Shown: positions 12,360 through 24,410, counted from the first letter of the stretch. The stretch: DNA of 64,000 bases from Lonicera japonica (GCA_021464415.1 CM038471.1:17026422-17090421); one strand, 5' to 3'. Notes: generated by a model from the sequence alone, not told the origin. Translations and numbers: made by a program.

Positions 12360-12627
12360 GGTGTTCATAGAAGCCGATGCTCTAAGCCTAGTGACCACGG
12401 GGGTAAGCTTGAAGCTTTATACAAGAGATATGACAGATTGATCTTTATATGCTTGTTACCTTTATGGTTGTTATATCATATCTCTTGTTGTTGTTGTTGT
12501 TGTTGTTCCTCGTGTTTTTAAAGATGTGATTTTATATTCTAAACCCGCTGTTGCACACGGCATCCATGATTAACCGGGTCCCGGAGGTGAAAATCTCATG
12601 ACGGGATTCAGAACGTCATAATATATA
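12360..12627 (+). repeat. Fragment of a second LTR (tail only)
   Basis: The last 85 bases (about 12540-12625) are similar, in inverted orientation, to the left end of the solo LTR at 2513: GGTCCCGGAGGTGAAAATCTC and GGGATTCAGAACGTCA correspond to the reverse complement there. A (TTG)n run lies at about 12485-12507. The rest is unassigned. Confidence 0.55.
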
Positions 12628-12644
12628 TATAGGGGAGGGTTCAA

Positions 12645-13008
12645 GTTACACCTGGTGTAAACTAATGAAGTTTTGCACCTGTTAATAACTTTTTATCAAT
12701 TTCATAATTCATTAATTTAGCCGTTGAATTAGTTAATCTTGATATCTCAAATATACGTGCAAAAAAATAAATTAACCAAAAATGTAGAAATCCCTCATCA
12801 TAATCAGGTAATGTATTGTATTATTAACCTTACAAAAATTAAGTAAAAGTAAGTACAGTGATTATATAGATACAAATATCGGATTGATTTGAAACTTTGC
12901 ATGCTTGATAAACACAATAAAAATGATTTATCTAACGGTGGAATTGATAAATTACGAATATGAGAAAAGGTTGTGAATTGGTGTAAAACTTCTTAATCAT
13001 ACACCGAT
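12645..13008. mobile_element. Fold-back MITE with long inverted repeats
   Basis: The left arm (GGTGTAAACTAATGAAG, then TTTTGCACC, then a GCCGTTGAAT block) pairs with the reverse complement of the right arm (GGTGTATGATTAAGAAG, TTTTACACC, CACCGTTAGAT) over more than 80 bp with mismatches. No coding capacity. The exact ends and target duplication are not clear, so the superfamily is left open. Confidence 0.6.
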
Positions 13009-14165
13009 GTTTGGTTTGGTTTGGTTTTTTCATATGATTGGTTTGGATTGGGTACAAAATTTTTGAAACCGATTAGATTGATTTGGTTTAGGTTTGAGGA
13101 GTAGACTGATCAAATTCGAATTGTGCGTACCCGTACTTCTCACCTCAATTTCTATCCCAAGAAAAAATCGTTGCTATTAACTTCTTTTCACACGTGGTTC
13201 TATTTTTCTCCATCATCCTTTTTCTTAAGACACAACTACGTAGGAGCCATCTTACAAAGCAAACTCAAAAAACAAAGAGGGGGCAAAGCCAATCAATTAC
13301 AAGTCGCAAGCATATTTTTATATATGGTAGAATTTTTTGGGTTTTGTTTTTGACTTGGAAAAATTACTCTTTTCATCTTGTTTTGTAGTGTGCCTGATTT
13401 TGTTTTTTCAGATCTTGTATGGCCTTAGGATTCTAGGGTTTTGTTCTCGTGTATATATATATACTTTTAAATATAGCTTATTTAATTAGTCTATTTATAT
13501 TTGTTTAAAATTCTTTATATAAATGCTTTTAATTTTGTGTGGTTTTGGATTGCTATGTGCCGTAAATGACAAGTATATTGGTTATTTTATTTTGAAGTTT
13601 TTATTATTAATTTTTTTTTAAGGATACATTTTTTGTTCAACCAATTGCTGTGGGACATAATTTCTCAAATTTTTTATTTGTATTATATATATACACATAC
13701 AATAAATTGAGCTTTTAATATTTTTGGTGTAGTAAATTAAGACTTATATTTACTTATTTGATAAAAATAAATTTGTAGAGAATTTTGAAATATAAATAAT
13801 AACCATTTGGAGCAATGAATAGAAAAAGATTATATGAAATATCATATAATTGCTAAACTTGTATTTATCGCAATTAATATTTTATATTTTCAGAGTTACT
13901 ATTTAGATTAAATTTTTAGTGAAATTTGTTAATTAAGATCGGTTTAAATTTTGTTCAATATGTCTTATGTTAATGCAAAATTTAATATTTTTACTTTTAT
14001 CGACCAAATTTTATTATCCCTGCAATATTTTAGTGTACTCACCCCATCACTAAGGTGAAGTGGAAGATTTTTTAAAAAACTAATGTGATGAAAATAAAAT
14101 ATTTTCATAATGGGTGAGAACACTGATTTTATGAGTACGTTTAGAAATACTTTTCTTTTATTTTA
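13009..14165. other. AT-rich intergenic DNA
   Basis: I see no gene or element here. Short (TA)n runs occur at about 13452-13464 and 13685-13697. Confidence 0.5.
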
Positions 14166-14189
14166 AGATGTATTATTTAAAGAACAACA

Positions 14190-14925
14190 CGATTTTAGCA
14201 CCAATACAAAATAAAGAACAACACGATTTATGGTGCAAAAACAAATTTAGCACACATCCAATGCTACACATCAAGGTGCTAAATCTATTTAACACTATTG
14301 GTGCTAAATCTGTTTAGTACTATTGGTGCTAAATTTTTTTTAGTACCAATACAAAACAAAATTCAAGGTGCTAAAACAGATTTAGCACCTATCCAATATT
14401 ACACATCAATGTGTTAAAACAGATTTAACACCAAATTCTTTAAAACAAAATAATTATTTATATGGTGTTAAAACAGATTTAGCACCAATAAAAAATAAAG
14501 ATTAACAAAATTTAAAGGTGCTAAAACATATTTAGCACCTATAGAAAACAACGAATAACGGAATTCAAAGGTGCTAAAACAGATTTAGTACTATTTTTGT
14601 CCAAAGTAACTAATCACATGGTACTGAAACAGTTTTAGCACCAATTTTTCAATACTAGAATGGTGCTAAAAAGGCAGCACGTGTGAACACATATAACTAA
14701 ATTGATCGAAGGTGCTAAACAGTTTTAGCACCACATCCAATTCTACATATCAAGATGCTAAAACATATTTAGCACCATTTTTCTTCAAAATAACTAATCA
14801 CATTGTGCTAAAATTGTTTTAGCACCAATTGTCTAACAATAAAATAGTGCTAAAAAAGTTTTAGCACCACAAGTGAACACAAATGACTAAATTGAAGGTG
14901 CTAAAATAGTTTTAGCACCTTGAAT
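14190..14925. repeat. Array of about 15 interrupted palindromes GGTGCTAAA...TTTAGCACC
   Basis: Units of about 22 bp, each nearly self-complementary, start near 14273, 14300, 14323, 14367, 14411, 14463, 14516, 14569, 14620, 14662, 14711, 14755, 14805, 14847 and 14897. From 14367 onward the step is about 42-53 bp. Spacers differ. Such palindromes resemble subterminal repeats of CACTA transposons, so this may be the remnant of one end; no CACTA terminus was found next to it. Confidence 0.75.
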
Positions 14926-15518
14926 TTCGTTTGTATGTTTTCTCTTCTCCTAAGCGTTCGTAACACTAAAAAATTAGTAATGAAAAATATGAAAAATTTA
15001 AACGTGTATATGAAGTACATTTCAGATGAAAAATAAGGTGTATGATATATGAATGAAACAATCAATAGTTTTGTAATAACATGATACACAACCTGAACGC
15101 AAAAGGAGACTCTGTTTCAAATTGTCACCTCTCTATCTCTCTTTTCTCTTGCTTTCTCTATAATAATACATAACTTATTTGTCAGCCCCACCATTGATGC
15201 ACGGCATCACTTTCATCACTCAAAACATCATAAAGGTTTCCCAGGCAACGATGGTCTCCAACTTCGATTGATATGTTTCAAGTGCAAGTGTTATAATATA
15301 TTATGGTACGACAATGTAAATTTGACGCAAAAAAAAAGGGTTTGAATAATATATTCTCTGTAGCAATTTGATAAAATAAAATAAAATATTGGTTTATAAT
15401 ATATAATACTAATAATAATAACAACCACCGACAGAAACAAAAAGATACAAGAAAAAAAGAATTTAAAAAGAAGAGGACGATGATGACAATGAAGAACTTG
15501 CCAGGGACCAATCACGAC

Positions 15519-15742
15519 ATTGACATTAAAATTTGATTCCACATCCATCAAATATCTTTGAAAGCATGGCTAAAATGCATTTGCCTGTGGACCAATCACG
15601 ACATTTGCCTGTGGACAAATCCACCGAATCAAAACATTTTACCATCTGTCAGACGCTGATTGACATTAAAATTTGATTCCACATTGATCAAATATCTTTG
15701 AAAGCATGGCTAAAATGCATTTGCCTGTGGACCAATCACGGC
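15519..15742. repeat. Direct duplication, about 84-bp unit, 140-bp step
   Basis: The block starting TGACATTAAAATTTGATTCC and ending GTGGACCAATCACG occurs at about 15519-15603 and 15659-15742 with few differences. A part of it (GGACCAATCACGACAT) also appears at 15506. It lies 0.6-0.8 kb upstream of the GDSL gene. Confidence 0.85.
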
Positions 15743-16233
15743 TTTGAGCTTGAGAAATTGATACATGGCCACCTTATCCTCTTTTGGATAAAATTTTAAA
15801 AAATATTATTAGATATAAACAAAATCTACACTGAGCATATTAAATATATATAATAGTTAAAAAAATACGTGTCTTCAAGCAAGGCCGGTCCTTAGTACGT
15901 TTTAAGGAATTGTAGGAGAATGTTTTGAGAAATTTTAATGGCGATTTGTTGTTTGTATGATAGTGATCACAAAAACTTACAATATGTGTAAATTTATACT
16001 TAAACGAGTGAGATTTTAATGGCAATTTTTTTGATTTTGTTCTATTTTGTAAAAATGCAACCCATGGGCCCATGTACGTAAAGCTTGGTCTTCTTAGGTC
16101 TTCAATTATGAAAATATCAAAAGTTGCTCTTTCCAAATCGAATACGCTATTCAAGCTTCAGTCTTCTTAATGTCAATGATCTTAAATTGCTTGAAAGCGA
16201 AACATTAAGTTCAACAGTACGAGTATCCCTCCT

Positions 16234-16240
16234 TATAAAT
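16234..16240 (+). promoter_or_regulatory. Candidate TATA box of GDSL gene
   Basis: TATAAAT, 95 bases before the ATG, a usual plant spacing for a short 5' leader. Inferred from position and sequence only. Confidence 0.45.
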
Positions 16241-16334
16241 TGAAGCAAAAAGAAAAGAGAAAAGCACCGAGCTAAGACCATCTTATTATACATTACATAG
16301 ATACCTAGTTCCTTTTCTTTGTTGAAAAGCCAAT

Positions 16335-18965
16335 ATGATATCTTACAAAAGATTTTCTTTCCCACATGTTTATTATTATGTCTTTGTTTTACTTTCTATT
16401 ATTGCAAAAGCTCAAGCTCGATCATTGAACCATTCTCTATATTCGTTTGGCGACTCGTTTGGCGACCCCGGAAACAATAATTACATATCGACCACTGTTA
16501 AGGCCAATTTTCCGCCATACGGAAGAGACTTTGTCAATAAAAAACCAACTGGGAGGTTCTGCAATGGCCGCCAAGTCCCCGATTTCATCGGTCAGTCATC
16601 AGTTTATGTTTTCAAAAAAAAAAAAAACAAGAAGATTATTTTAAACGTATTTATACAGTGTGACATTATTTTCAGTTGATAATTAACCGAATCCCTGATT
16701 TCATTGGTCGGTCGATCATTTGTACCTACATTATTATTGCTATATATTAATTATTACGAATTGAATTGCAGCTAGGAACCTGATTGCCGCGAAGTATCCA
16801 CGTGCATATTTGGACCCAAAACTCAGCTTGGCGGACCTGATGTCCGCAGTTGGTTTTGGTTCCTCAGCCACAGGATTCGACCCGCTTACACCTCCAATAA
16901 ATGTCTGTCTCTTTCTCTACATTTTTGCTGTTTGAAAACTTATTTACATACCCCAGCTGCTAATTATGTAAAATTTGTAGATCGAGTGCTAATTAATTGG
17001 ATGTTGAAATAAATGTTTCAGAATGTGATACCCATACCTACGCAACTGGAAAACTTTAGAGAATACAGAAGGAGACTTGTGGCTGCAATTGGAGAGAAAA
17101 ACACCCAAGATAAAATAAGGAGGTCTCTAATTTATGTGACTGCGGCGACAAATGACTTCATTCTTAATTATTTCAGCAATAGTACTACCCGTCAGAATAT
17201 GTTCACCATCCCCCAATACGAGCGTTTCTTGCTGCAACGTGTTCGACAATTTATACAGGTTTGCCTCTACCTAGTTAGCTAGTTTTGAACCCACTCGATC
17301 GGTTTTTCAATTCTCTTGTCATTCTTTTATTCTGTGAATAATTTTTTTGTGCAAATAAGTTACAAAACTAGGGATAGTTTGACTGTTAACCGTCTTTCAA
17401 GAATACAGTTTAATTACCTTGTTGAGGTTTAAACCATAAATCCCACATCATAAAATCGAAACTTCATTGAAGCTTTCCAAAACAATATATATGAATAAAA
17501 GACAATTTAACCATTGTCAATTTATTTTGGGTTTGATGCTCAGAACTTTAATTTAGTATTAAAGAGCAATGCAGATTTTTTATTATGAGGTTATAGATGC
17601 ATTTCGATAAGCCTTCACAACAAGAGAAGATATTTCAATTTTACACCTAAGGTTGACTGATGACAATCAAATATATTTTAATTTTACGCTTAAAGTCAAC
17701 TGAATCGTACAGTCTAACTGGTTAAACCGACAAGTATCGAAATTGTGCAGTTACAACTTATAAGCCACCAGTAACACTGTTATTAAATTTATTCAATAAT
17801 CCATTGTTTATCTTTTAAAGAAAAATAATATTTTGCCTGTGTATATGTACTTAGTTCTCTTGATTTAATTTATGTTGCGAATACATTTTTTGTCCTTTTC
17901 TTTAAAAGAATGAACGAAAAATAAAAGTCTAGTCAATAACTATAATAAAATTTATTGTAAAAAAAGATTAATAAGTTACACACCGTTCATGAAGATGGGT
18001 CTCTACTCACCACATGAGGTAAATTATTATGTACTATATAAGTTGGACAAATTTGTGGTGTACATATATATATGATATGATATGAGAGCACACATGGTTA
18101 AAAAAGGTAAAGTAAAACATTGTTCCGTAATATAAAAAAATGGTAATTAAAGTTAAATTCAGTTAACATCCAAGTAAGTTGCGTAAAAATATCCTACTTA
18201 CCATATCACCAAGTTTTCACATGGAGATGATCTAAGGTAGGCAGAAAGCTCTCATGCCACTAATGATTCTCATGACACTAAGAGCAGAGAATTCATACTA
18301 TATATATATATATATATGTATTTTTATGTATATCAACATAGTTCATATTTCAGAGTTTATTAATGTTGTGTTATAGGGTTTACTAGATCAAGGCGCTCGA
18401 AGAATTGCATTTTCAGGGCTACCACCATTGGGTTGCCTCCCTTTTTCCATTACACAATATTCAAACAACGCTAGAAACGTGCTTGGTCTGCGCAATTGTG
18501 TCGAATACTTAAATGCCGTCGCACGAGATTTCAATTTAAAGCTCCAAAATGAATTGAGGACAATACAGAATAGCCTTAATGGCTCTAAGATTGCTTACAT
18601 CGACTTCTATGGACCGGTAAATGACACCATCTATAATCCCCAGAGATACGGTGAGTAGATATTATATCAATATTTTAGCTTCATGTGTTTAGTGTTTATA
18701 ATATCTACATAACATATGAACAAATTTTATCATGAAAAGAGTTTATGAACGATTTTTAATATTCTTTTTTATAGGCTTTGATCAAGTGAATAGAGGGTGC
18801 TGTGGTACAGGAATTTTCGAACAAGGGCCATCATGCAATTCAACAACCATAACTTGTCCTGATGCGTCTAGGTTTGTATTTTGGGACGTGGTACACTTTA
18901 CTGAAAAGGCGTACTCCATCATCTTCAAGGCCAATCTACCCATTATCGATCACATTATTAATTAG
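16335..18965 (+). CDS. GDSL-type esterase/lipase, five exons, 362 aa
   Basis: Exons 16335-16590, 16772-16902, 17022-17258, 18377-18650 and 18775-18965 join in frame with GT-AG introns and give 362 residues, the family's usual size. Residues 1-29 look like a secretion signal ending KAQA. Block I is [13 protein letters not shown] with nucleophile Ser41; block V is WDVVH with Asp337 and His340. The last two exons contain the family's usual GLPPLGC and RGCCGTG motifs. Such enzymes are secreted serine hydrolases acting on acyl esters; the substrate cannot be told. Oddities: block III reads ATND (Ala171) where GxND is usual, and block II (SSATGFDP) is divergent, so oxyanion-hole geometry may differ. 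Intron 3 is 1118 bp. The first ATG gives the signal peptide, hence this start. All junctions are inferred from sequence. Confidence 0.88.
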
Positions 18966-19036
18966 TACCTACCAATTTAAATTATCCTATTTATTATTAT
19001 ATTTGTATGTCATGTTTGTTCTCAATAGAGACAAAA

Positions 19037-19042
19037 ATAAAA
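19037..19042 (+). terminator. Candidate polyadenylation signal of GDSL gene
   Basis: AATAAA, 72 bases after the stop codon and before the hAT insertion at 19095. The transposon thus starts 130 bp after the stop codon. Confidence 0.4.
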
Positions 19043-19699
19043 ATAAGATTGTTATTATTGTATGTAATGTGGGCCTTATCTTATTTATTGTGGCCAGGGG
19101 CGGACCCAGAGTAGGGCGGGGTGCAGTACCCCTGAGATTTTCCATACCTTTTTCTATATATACTAGACTATTTGTACACATGATGATTTTTTGCTTCCTG
19201 TGTGATGAGGGTTGGACTCCCACTCATATCATTCTCTTTGAAAATAATTTCTTATATAGAGGAATGATTTGTTTCTTTTCTAACTTACCTCCACCTTTTA
19301 ATAATATTTTCTTTTGCCAATGAAATATGTAATTTTAGAAAAACACAGCTAATTTATAAAGAAATATCCGCATTGATATACTTTTTAAAAAAAAATAAAA
19401 TCAACCAAAAAAAGGGTGAAGTTGCCTTAAATACCACAATTATGAATACAAAATGTGCTCTAATTAGACATAAACACGGTCTAAAATGTCTTGCACATAA
19501 AATATAAAGGAAATTCAAACTCAAGGCTCGGTTCGAGTTCCTCTACTCTAAATGTAGACCCCATACCATCACATGCAAGTTTCATTTCACTATATTTTAA
19601 CAAATGCAAGCAATTTTTTTCTAAAAATAATTTTGGTTTGCTTCCCCCCTATTGTGGTAAGATACCGCTAGAACAAGCCTTAGCACAAGCGTAGGACCG

Positions 19700-20172
19700 A
19701 CCGGACAATTATGCGTACAATAATTAAAGAAACAAGCACCATTGATATTCAAGCAATACGAAAAACAAGAGACTAAAGAAGAAAACAACTAACCAAGCAC
19801 ACAAGCAATTAGGTGGTGTCGGCAAAATCGCCACTAATCCACCGGGTGATAGCTATTATTGATGAGACCAATTCTGAGTACAACGCACAAAACAAACCCT
19901 AGCTGCCAATTAGAGCTCTCACTATTATCTCTCAAATATACTCTATAATCTAGCTAGTAAATAATATAACACAACTCATTAATAAAACCTATGACAAAGG
20001 GTCTATTTATAGAGTACAAATCCTATGGGTCTAGGATTGTACAAAGCCAAAACCTACTAGAAATTGGATAATACAAATCCAACTAGGATTTGGACAATAC
20101 AAAACCAGTTAAGAATTGGACAATATAAAACTTAATAGGAATAGGATTCCTATTCAGAACCAAATTTTCAAT
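19700..20172 (-). repeat. 3' LTR of Tnt1-like copia
   Basis: On the minus strand a polypurine tract (AAGGTGGAGAATTG) at about 20170-20185 precedes the presumed LTR start. The LTR contains a TATAAATA box (20004-20011). The left end is not sharply defined. No second copy exists on the right of the element. Confidence 0.6.
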
Positions 20173-20285
20173 TCTCCACCTTAACGATGTTCCACAAGAT
20201 CCCAATGCACTACACCATGATCAATTCATCGAATAAGACCTTATCACCCCTGCCGGTCCCTTAGGACCCCCCCCCCCGAGGGGCA

Positions 20286-23200
20286 TCAACACCGAAGGAC
20301 ATTGACCAACGTCGAGCAATGCTCAAACTTGGCGAACAGGAAAACCTTTGTCAACATATCTGCCAGATTATCTTTGGTGCTTATCTTAACCAGATTAACA
20401 ACACCGTTTTCAATAATTTTCCAGATGTATCGGACATCAATATGCTTGGTTCTTCCATGATGAACTTGATTCTTTGCCAAGTGAATTACACTATGACTAT
20501 CATAGTGCACCACCACTTTTTCTGGCTTCAAACCAATATCACTAACTAAACCACGGAGCCATTCCGTCTCTTTGACCGCCTCCGTTATAGCAATATATTC
20601 CGCCTCCGTGGTAGACAACGTTACCACACTTTGTATCATCGACTTTTAACTCAACGGACCACTACCCAATGTAAACACATAACCCGTAGTCGATCTCCGC
20701 TTGTCTAGGTCGTCGGCGTAATCCGAATCCACAAAACCCTCAATAGTTGACATTTCAGATTTTTCAAATACCAATCTTTTGTCCATCGTACCCCGTAGAT
20801 ATCGTAGAACCCACTTAACGGCTTGCCAATGTGGTTTTCCAGGGTTCTCCATATACCTACTAACAATGCTCACGACTTGAGCAATGTCCAGTAGAGTGCA
20901 TACCATGGCATACATCAAACTCTTAGCCACACTTGCATAAAGAACTTGAGCCATGTACTCCACCTGTTCCTTGGAGCTAGGAGCCATCGTTGCTGATAGT
21001 TTGAAGTGCGGTGCTAACGGGACACTCACCGTCTTTGAATTTTTCATCCCGAATCGAGCAACCACTTTCTCAATGTATTGTCTTTGTGTAAGACACAATC
21101 GTCCCCTCTTCCTATCTTGTACGATCTCCATCCCCAAAAAATTTTGAGCTCCACCCAAATCTTTCATCTCAAACTCTTTGCTTAAATGGGCTTTCAATAC
21201 GTCAATCTCCACCAAGCTCTGGGAAGCAATGAGCATATCATCAACGTATAGGAGTAAATAGATAAAATTGTTAGATTCGAGCCTTTTGAAGTAAACACAA
21301 TGATCAAATTTGCTCCGAGTAAACTTTTGCGCGATCATGAACGTGTCAAACCTCTTGTACCATTGACGCGGGGACTACTTCAATCCATACAACGACTTCT
21401 GAAGTTTGCACACACTATTTTCCTTACCAACAACTTTGAATCCCTCCGACTGAGAGATATAAATTTCTTCTTCTAGGTCCCCAGGCAAGAACCTAGTTTT
21501 GACATCGAGTTATTCAAGTTCAAGATCAAATTGCGCCACCATAGCCAATAATGCTCGGATCGAGGTGTGCTTCACAACTGGAGAGAACACTTTATTATAA
21601 TCCACCCCTTCCTTTTGTGCATAACCCTTGGCTACCAACCTTGCCTTGAAACGAACACTAGACCCTAGAGCCCCGTCTTTCTTAGTGAAAACCCACTTGC
21701 ACCCGATAGGTTTCTTCCCCTTCGACAAATTGCATAGTTCCCAAGTTCGATTTTTTCGGAGAGACTCCATCTCATCTTCCATAGGCGCTTTCCACTTCGC
21801 ATTCTCGCTAGAATTCATAGCTTCCCAATATGAAGTCGGCTCATCCCCGTAACCTACTAATGCGTATGCCACCATGTCTTCAGACCCATATTGAACCGAT
21901 GCACGTCGAGCGCTAGACTCCTTTCCACTACCCAAAGATGGTATTGTTTGTTGTTGACTAGATTTCACTATCGGAATCTTCGAATCCTCACTGGGAGTCA
22001 TCTTTTTCTCGTTGGACTCCTCCACCGAATCCGTAACACGAGTATTAAGTGGAGTAGTCACTTTCATTTCCACCACTATCTCACTCGCTTTGTTCTCCTT
22101 TTCAACCAGAATTGGAGAACCACCGTTTGTTGACGAGGTCGTCTTGAGCATAGACGCCTCGTCAAACGTCACATCCCTGCTAATCATAATCTTCTTGCTT
22201 TGAAGACACCACAATTTGTAACCTTTAACCCCATCACAAGAGCCTAAGAATATTGCCTTACGAGCCCTAGGGTCAATTTTCTCATCACGAATATGATACT
22301 AAGCCGGACAGCCAAAAACGTGAATGTTGTCATAACTAGCATGACATCCAGTCCACACCTCCATAGGTGTTTTGTATTCCACTCCCGAGCATGGAAAATA
22401 ATTAACCAAGAATGTAGCATAGGATAAGGCTTCAGCCCAAAATCGCTTATCCAATTTAGCGTTAAAAAGCATACACCGCACCTTTTCAAGGAGCGTACGA
22501 TTCATCCTCTCCGCTATTCCATTCTGTTGAGGTGTACCCTTGACCATGAAGTGGTGAATAATACTTTCTCGTTGGCAAAAATCCTTAAAAGAATCACAAG
22601 TGTACTCCCCGCCGTTGTCTGACCTGAGCACTTTAATTTTTCTACCAATCTGGTTTTCAACCATCGCCTTCCACTTTAAGAACACATCAAAGACTTGGTC
22701 CTTATGCTTCATGAGATAGACCCAAGTTCTCCTTGAGTAATCAACAACAAAAGTCACAAAGTAATGATTTTCACCCAAGGATTGAGTCTTAGTCGGCCCC
22801 CAGACATCCGTATGCACATAATCAAGTGCTTATTTCGTGCAATGTACCGATGTCCCAAATTTTACTTGAGTTTGTTTTCCAAGCACACAATGCTCACAAA
22901 ACTCTAGTTTGCAGCTTTTCGCACCCTCAAGTAGCCTTTGCTTACTCAACACCGTCATAGCCTTCTCCCTAGCATGACCCAATCGCATATGCAATAACCT
23001 CGTCGTGTCAGTCTCTTCAGTCGTAACCGAAGCAAACCCAGTCACTGTGCTTCCTTGAAGAAAATGGAGATTACCCTCATTCTTTCCTCGCATCACAACC
23101 ATAGCCCCGAAGAGAACTTTCAAGTTTCCACCCTCGAGTATTACACGATACCCATTAGAATCAAGAGCCCTTAAAGAGATCAAATTCTTTTTTAGATCAG

Positions 23201-23411
23201 GAACATACCGGACATCACCAAGAGTACGTATCACCCTGTCGTGCATCTTTAGCCGGATCGTACCAATCCCCATCGTTTTACACGCATGGTCGTTACCCAT
23301 CATTTTACACGCATGGTTGTTACCCATCAAAACCTTGCCTCCGTCAACCTCGGTGAAGGTATGAAACAATTTCCAGTTTGGACACATGTGATACGAGCAC
23401 TCACTATCCAA
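20286..23411 (-). pseudogene. Copia pol: protease, integrase, reverse transcriptase, RNase H (broken)
   Basis: All of this lies in one minus-strand frame but is cut by at least five in-frame stops (about 22828, 22298, 21510, one between 21338 and 21500, and 20645). Order is protease (MDSECSYHM, normally DSA/DTG), integrase zinc finger (HMRLGH...CEHC), integrase core (HTDVWGP, RSDNGGEY, NGIAERMNRT giving D-D-E), reverse transcriptase (FKARLVAKGY...LLYVDDML) and RNase H (TEAEYIAI, TKHIDVRY). This copia domain order and the wording match the Tnt1/Tork group. Because the damage is mostly stops, not frameshifts, decay looks moderate. It cannot encode a working polyprotein. Confidence 0.92.
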
Positions 23412-23469
23412 GATCTACTCGCTCAAAGAGCTAACCCGTGGAGTTACAACTAACATACTCTCGAAGTCC

Positions 23470-24301
23470 TCATATTTTGGTGTCGTTACCGCGTTCGCGT
23501 TCTCCACCGCCATTGGTTCTATTTGGACATTGCCGACGCACTTGTCCAGGTTTCTTGCACTTGTGACAAATTATCTTACTTTTGACAGCTAGTCCCCGAG
23601 ATTTTGACCGCGACTTTTCCCGGTTTCCCCACTTCTTCTCATCACTTCTACCCCTAGTGAATAGCACATCTGAATTAGATTCTCCTTTCTCCTTCAAGCA
23701 CTTTTCGTTAGCCAAGACGGCCGATGATACCAAATTGTAGGTCACATTTTCCTTCCCATGAATAAGTGTGGTGGTTAGAGATTCCAAGAGCGAATTAAGA
23801 AGCAAAATCGCCTTGTCCTTATCATCAATCTCGACGTCTAACCCTGCAAATCTGAGATTATCTTGTTGAACCCATCGAGATGATCATTCATGGATGTACC
23901 CCTCAAAAATTCATACCGAAATAGCTTCTTCTTCAAGTACAAACGATTCTGATACTATTCGTCATATACTGATCCTCGAGCTTCTTCCAAATTACCGAGG
24001 CAGATGTTTCACGCATCACATAGTACATCACGTTTGGAGCAAGGTGTAAATGAATTGTACTACATGCCTGCCTATCGTACTCAACCCAATCGGCGTCGGA
24101 CCACTCATCGGGCTTAGCTTTATTCCCCAACAATGCTCTGTGCAAACCTTGTTGGACAAGGATATCAAACATCTGACACTGCTACATCGCAAAATCCGTC
24201 TTCTTCCCATCAAATCTCTCTATATCGAATTTGACTGCTGCCGTCACCTTAGGAGCAGACGCCCCTTCAAATGTGGTATATATTCCACCTTGGCACCCCA
24301 T
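23470..24301 (-). pseudogene. Copia gag (broken)
   Basis: A start ATG at 24301 (MGCQGG...) opens a gag with KFDIERFDGKK and then a stop where Trp is expected (near 24185). It continues as ILVQQGLHRALLG and VIWKKLEDQYMT, and changes frame near 23930-23810. Towards the end is a zinc knuckle CHKCKKPGQVRRQC with Gln in place of the zinc-binding His. Gag would have formed the particle and bound element RNA. Confidence 0.85.
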
Positions 24302-24362
24302 TCTGATGTACCAATAGTAGACATCTCTTACTATCACACAATTATCCCAAGGAATAAAGCTT

Positions 24363-24374
24363 CCTCTGATACCA
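24363..24374 (-). other. Primer-binding site of Tnt1-like copia
   Basis: The minus strand reads TGGTATCAGAGG, initiator-Met tRNA type. A 5' LTR should lie immediately to the right, but instead a run of C and then the hAT terminus follows. Confidence 0.8.
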
Positions 24375-24410
24375 CCCCCCCCTCCACCTGAATTCTTGAG
24401 TCCGCCCCTG

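Larger units (their letters stand above)
19095..24410. mobile_element. hAT-type element with 8-bp TSD, carrying a copia
   Basis: The left end is CAGGGGCGGACCCAG and the right end, reverse complemented, is CAGGGGCGGACTCAAG. Both flanks are ATTGTGGC (19087-19094 and 24411-24418), a perfect 8-bp duplication as hAT elements make. Apart from the internal copia sequence, only about 600 bp on the left and 36 bp on the right are hAT-like, so the carrier was a short non-autonomous element without transposase. It sits just downstream of the GDSL gene. A 343-bp relative occurs at 43637. Confidence 0.88.

Noticed and set aside
13123..13388. Coding regions of 64-76 codons
   Set aside because: Overlapping low-complexity frames without motifs in AT-rich DNA.
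14190..14925. CRISPR-like array of short repeats
   Set aside because: The units are variable palindromes, the spacers are AT-rich and partly similar, there are no cas genes, and the setting is plant nuclear DNA.
15840..16365. Minus-strand gene upstream of the GDSL gene
   Set aside because: The 104- and 72-codon frames have no recognisable domain, splice context or start context, and they overlap the GDSL promoter.
18862..19323. 153-codon frame overlapping the GDSL end
   Set aside because: It is a shifted frame of the last GDSL exon running into the hAT element.
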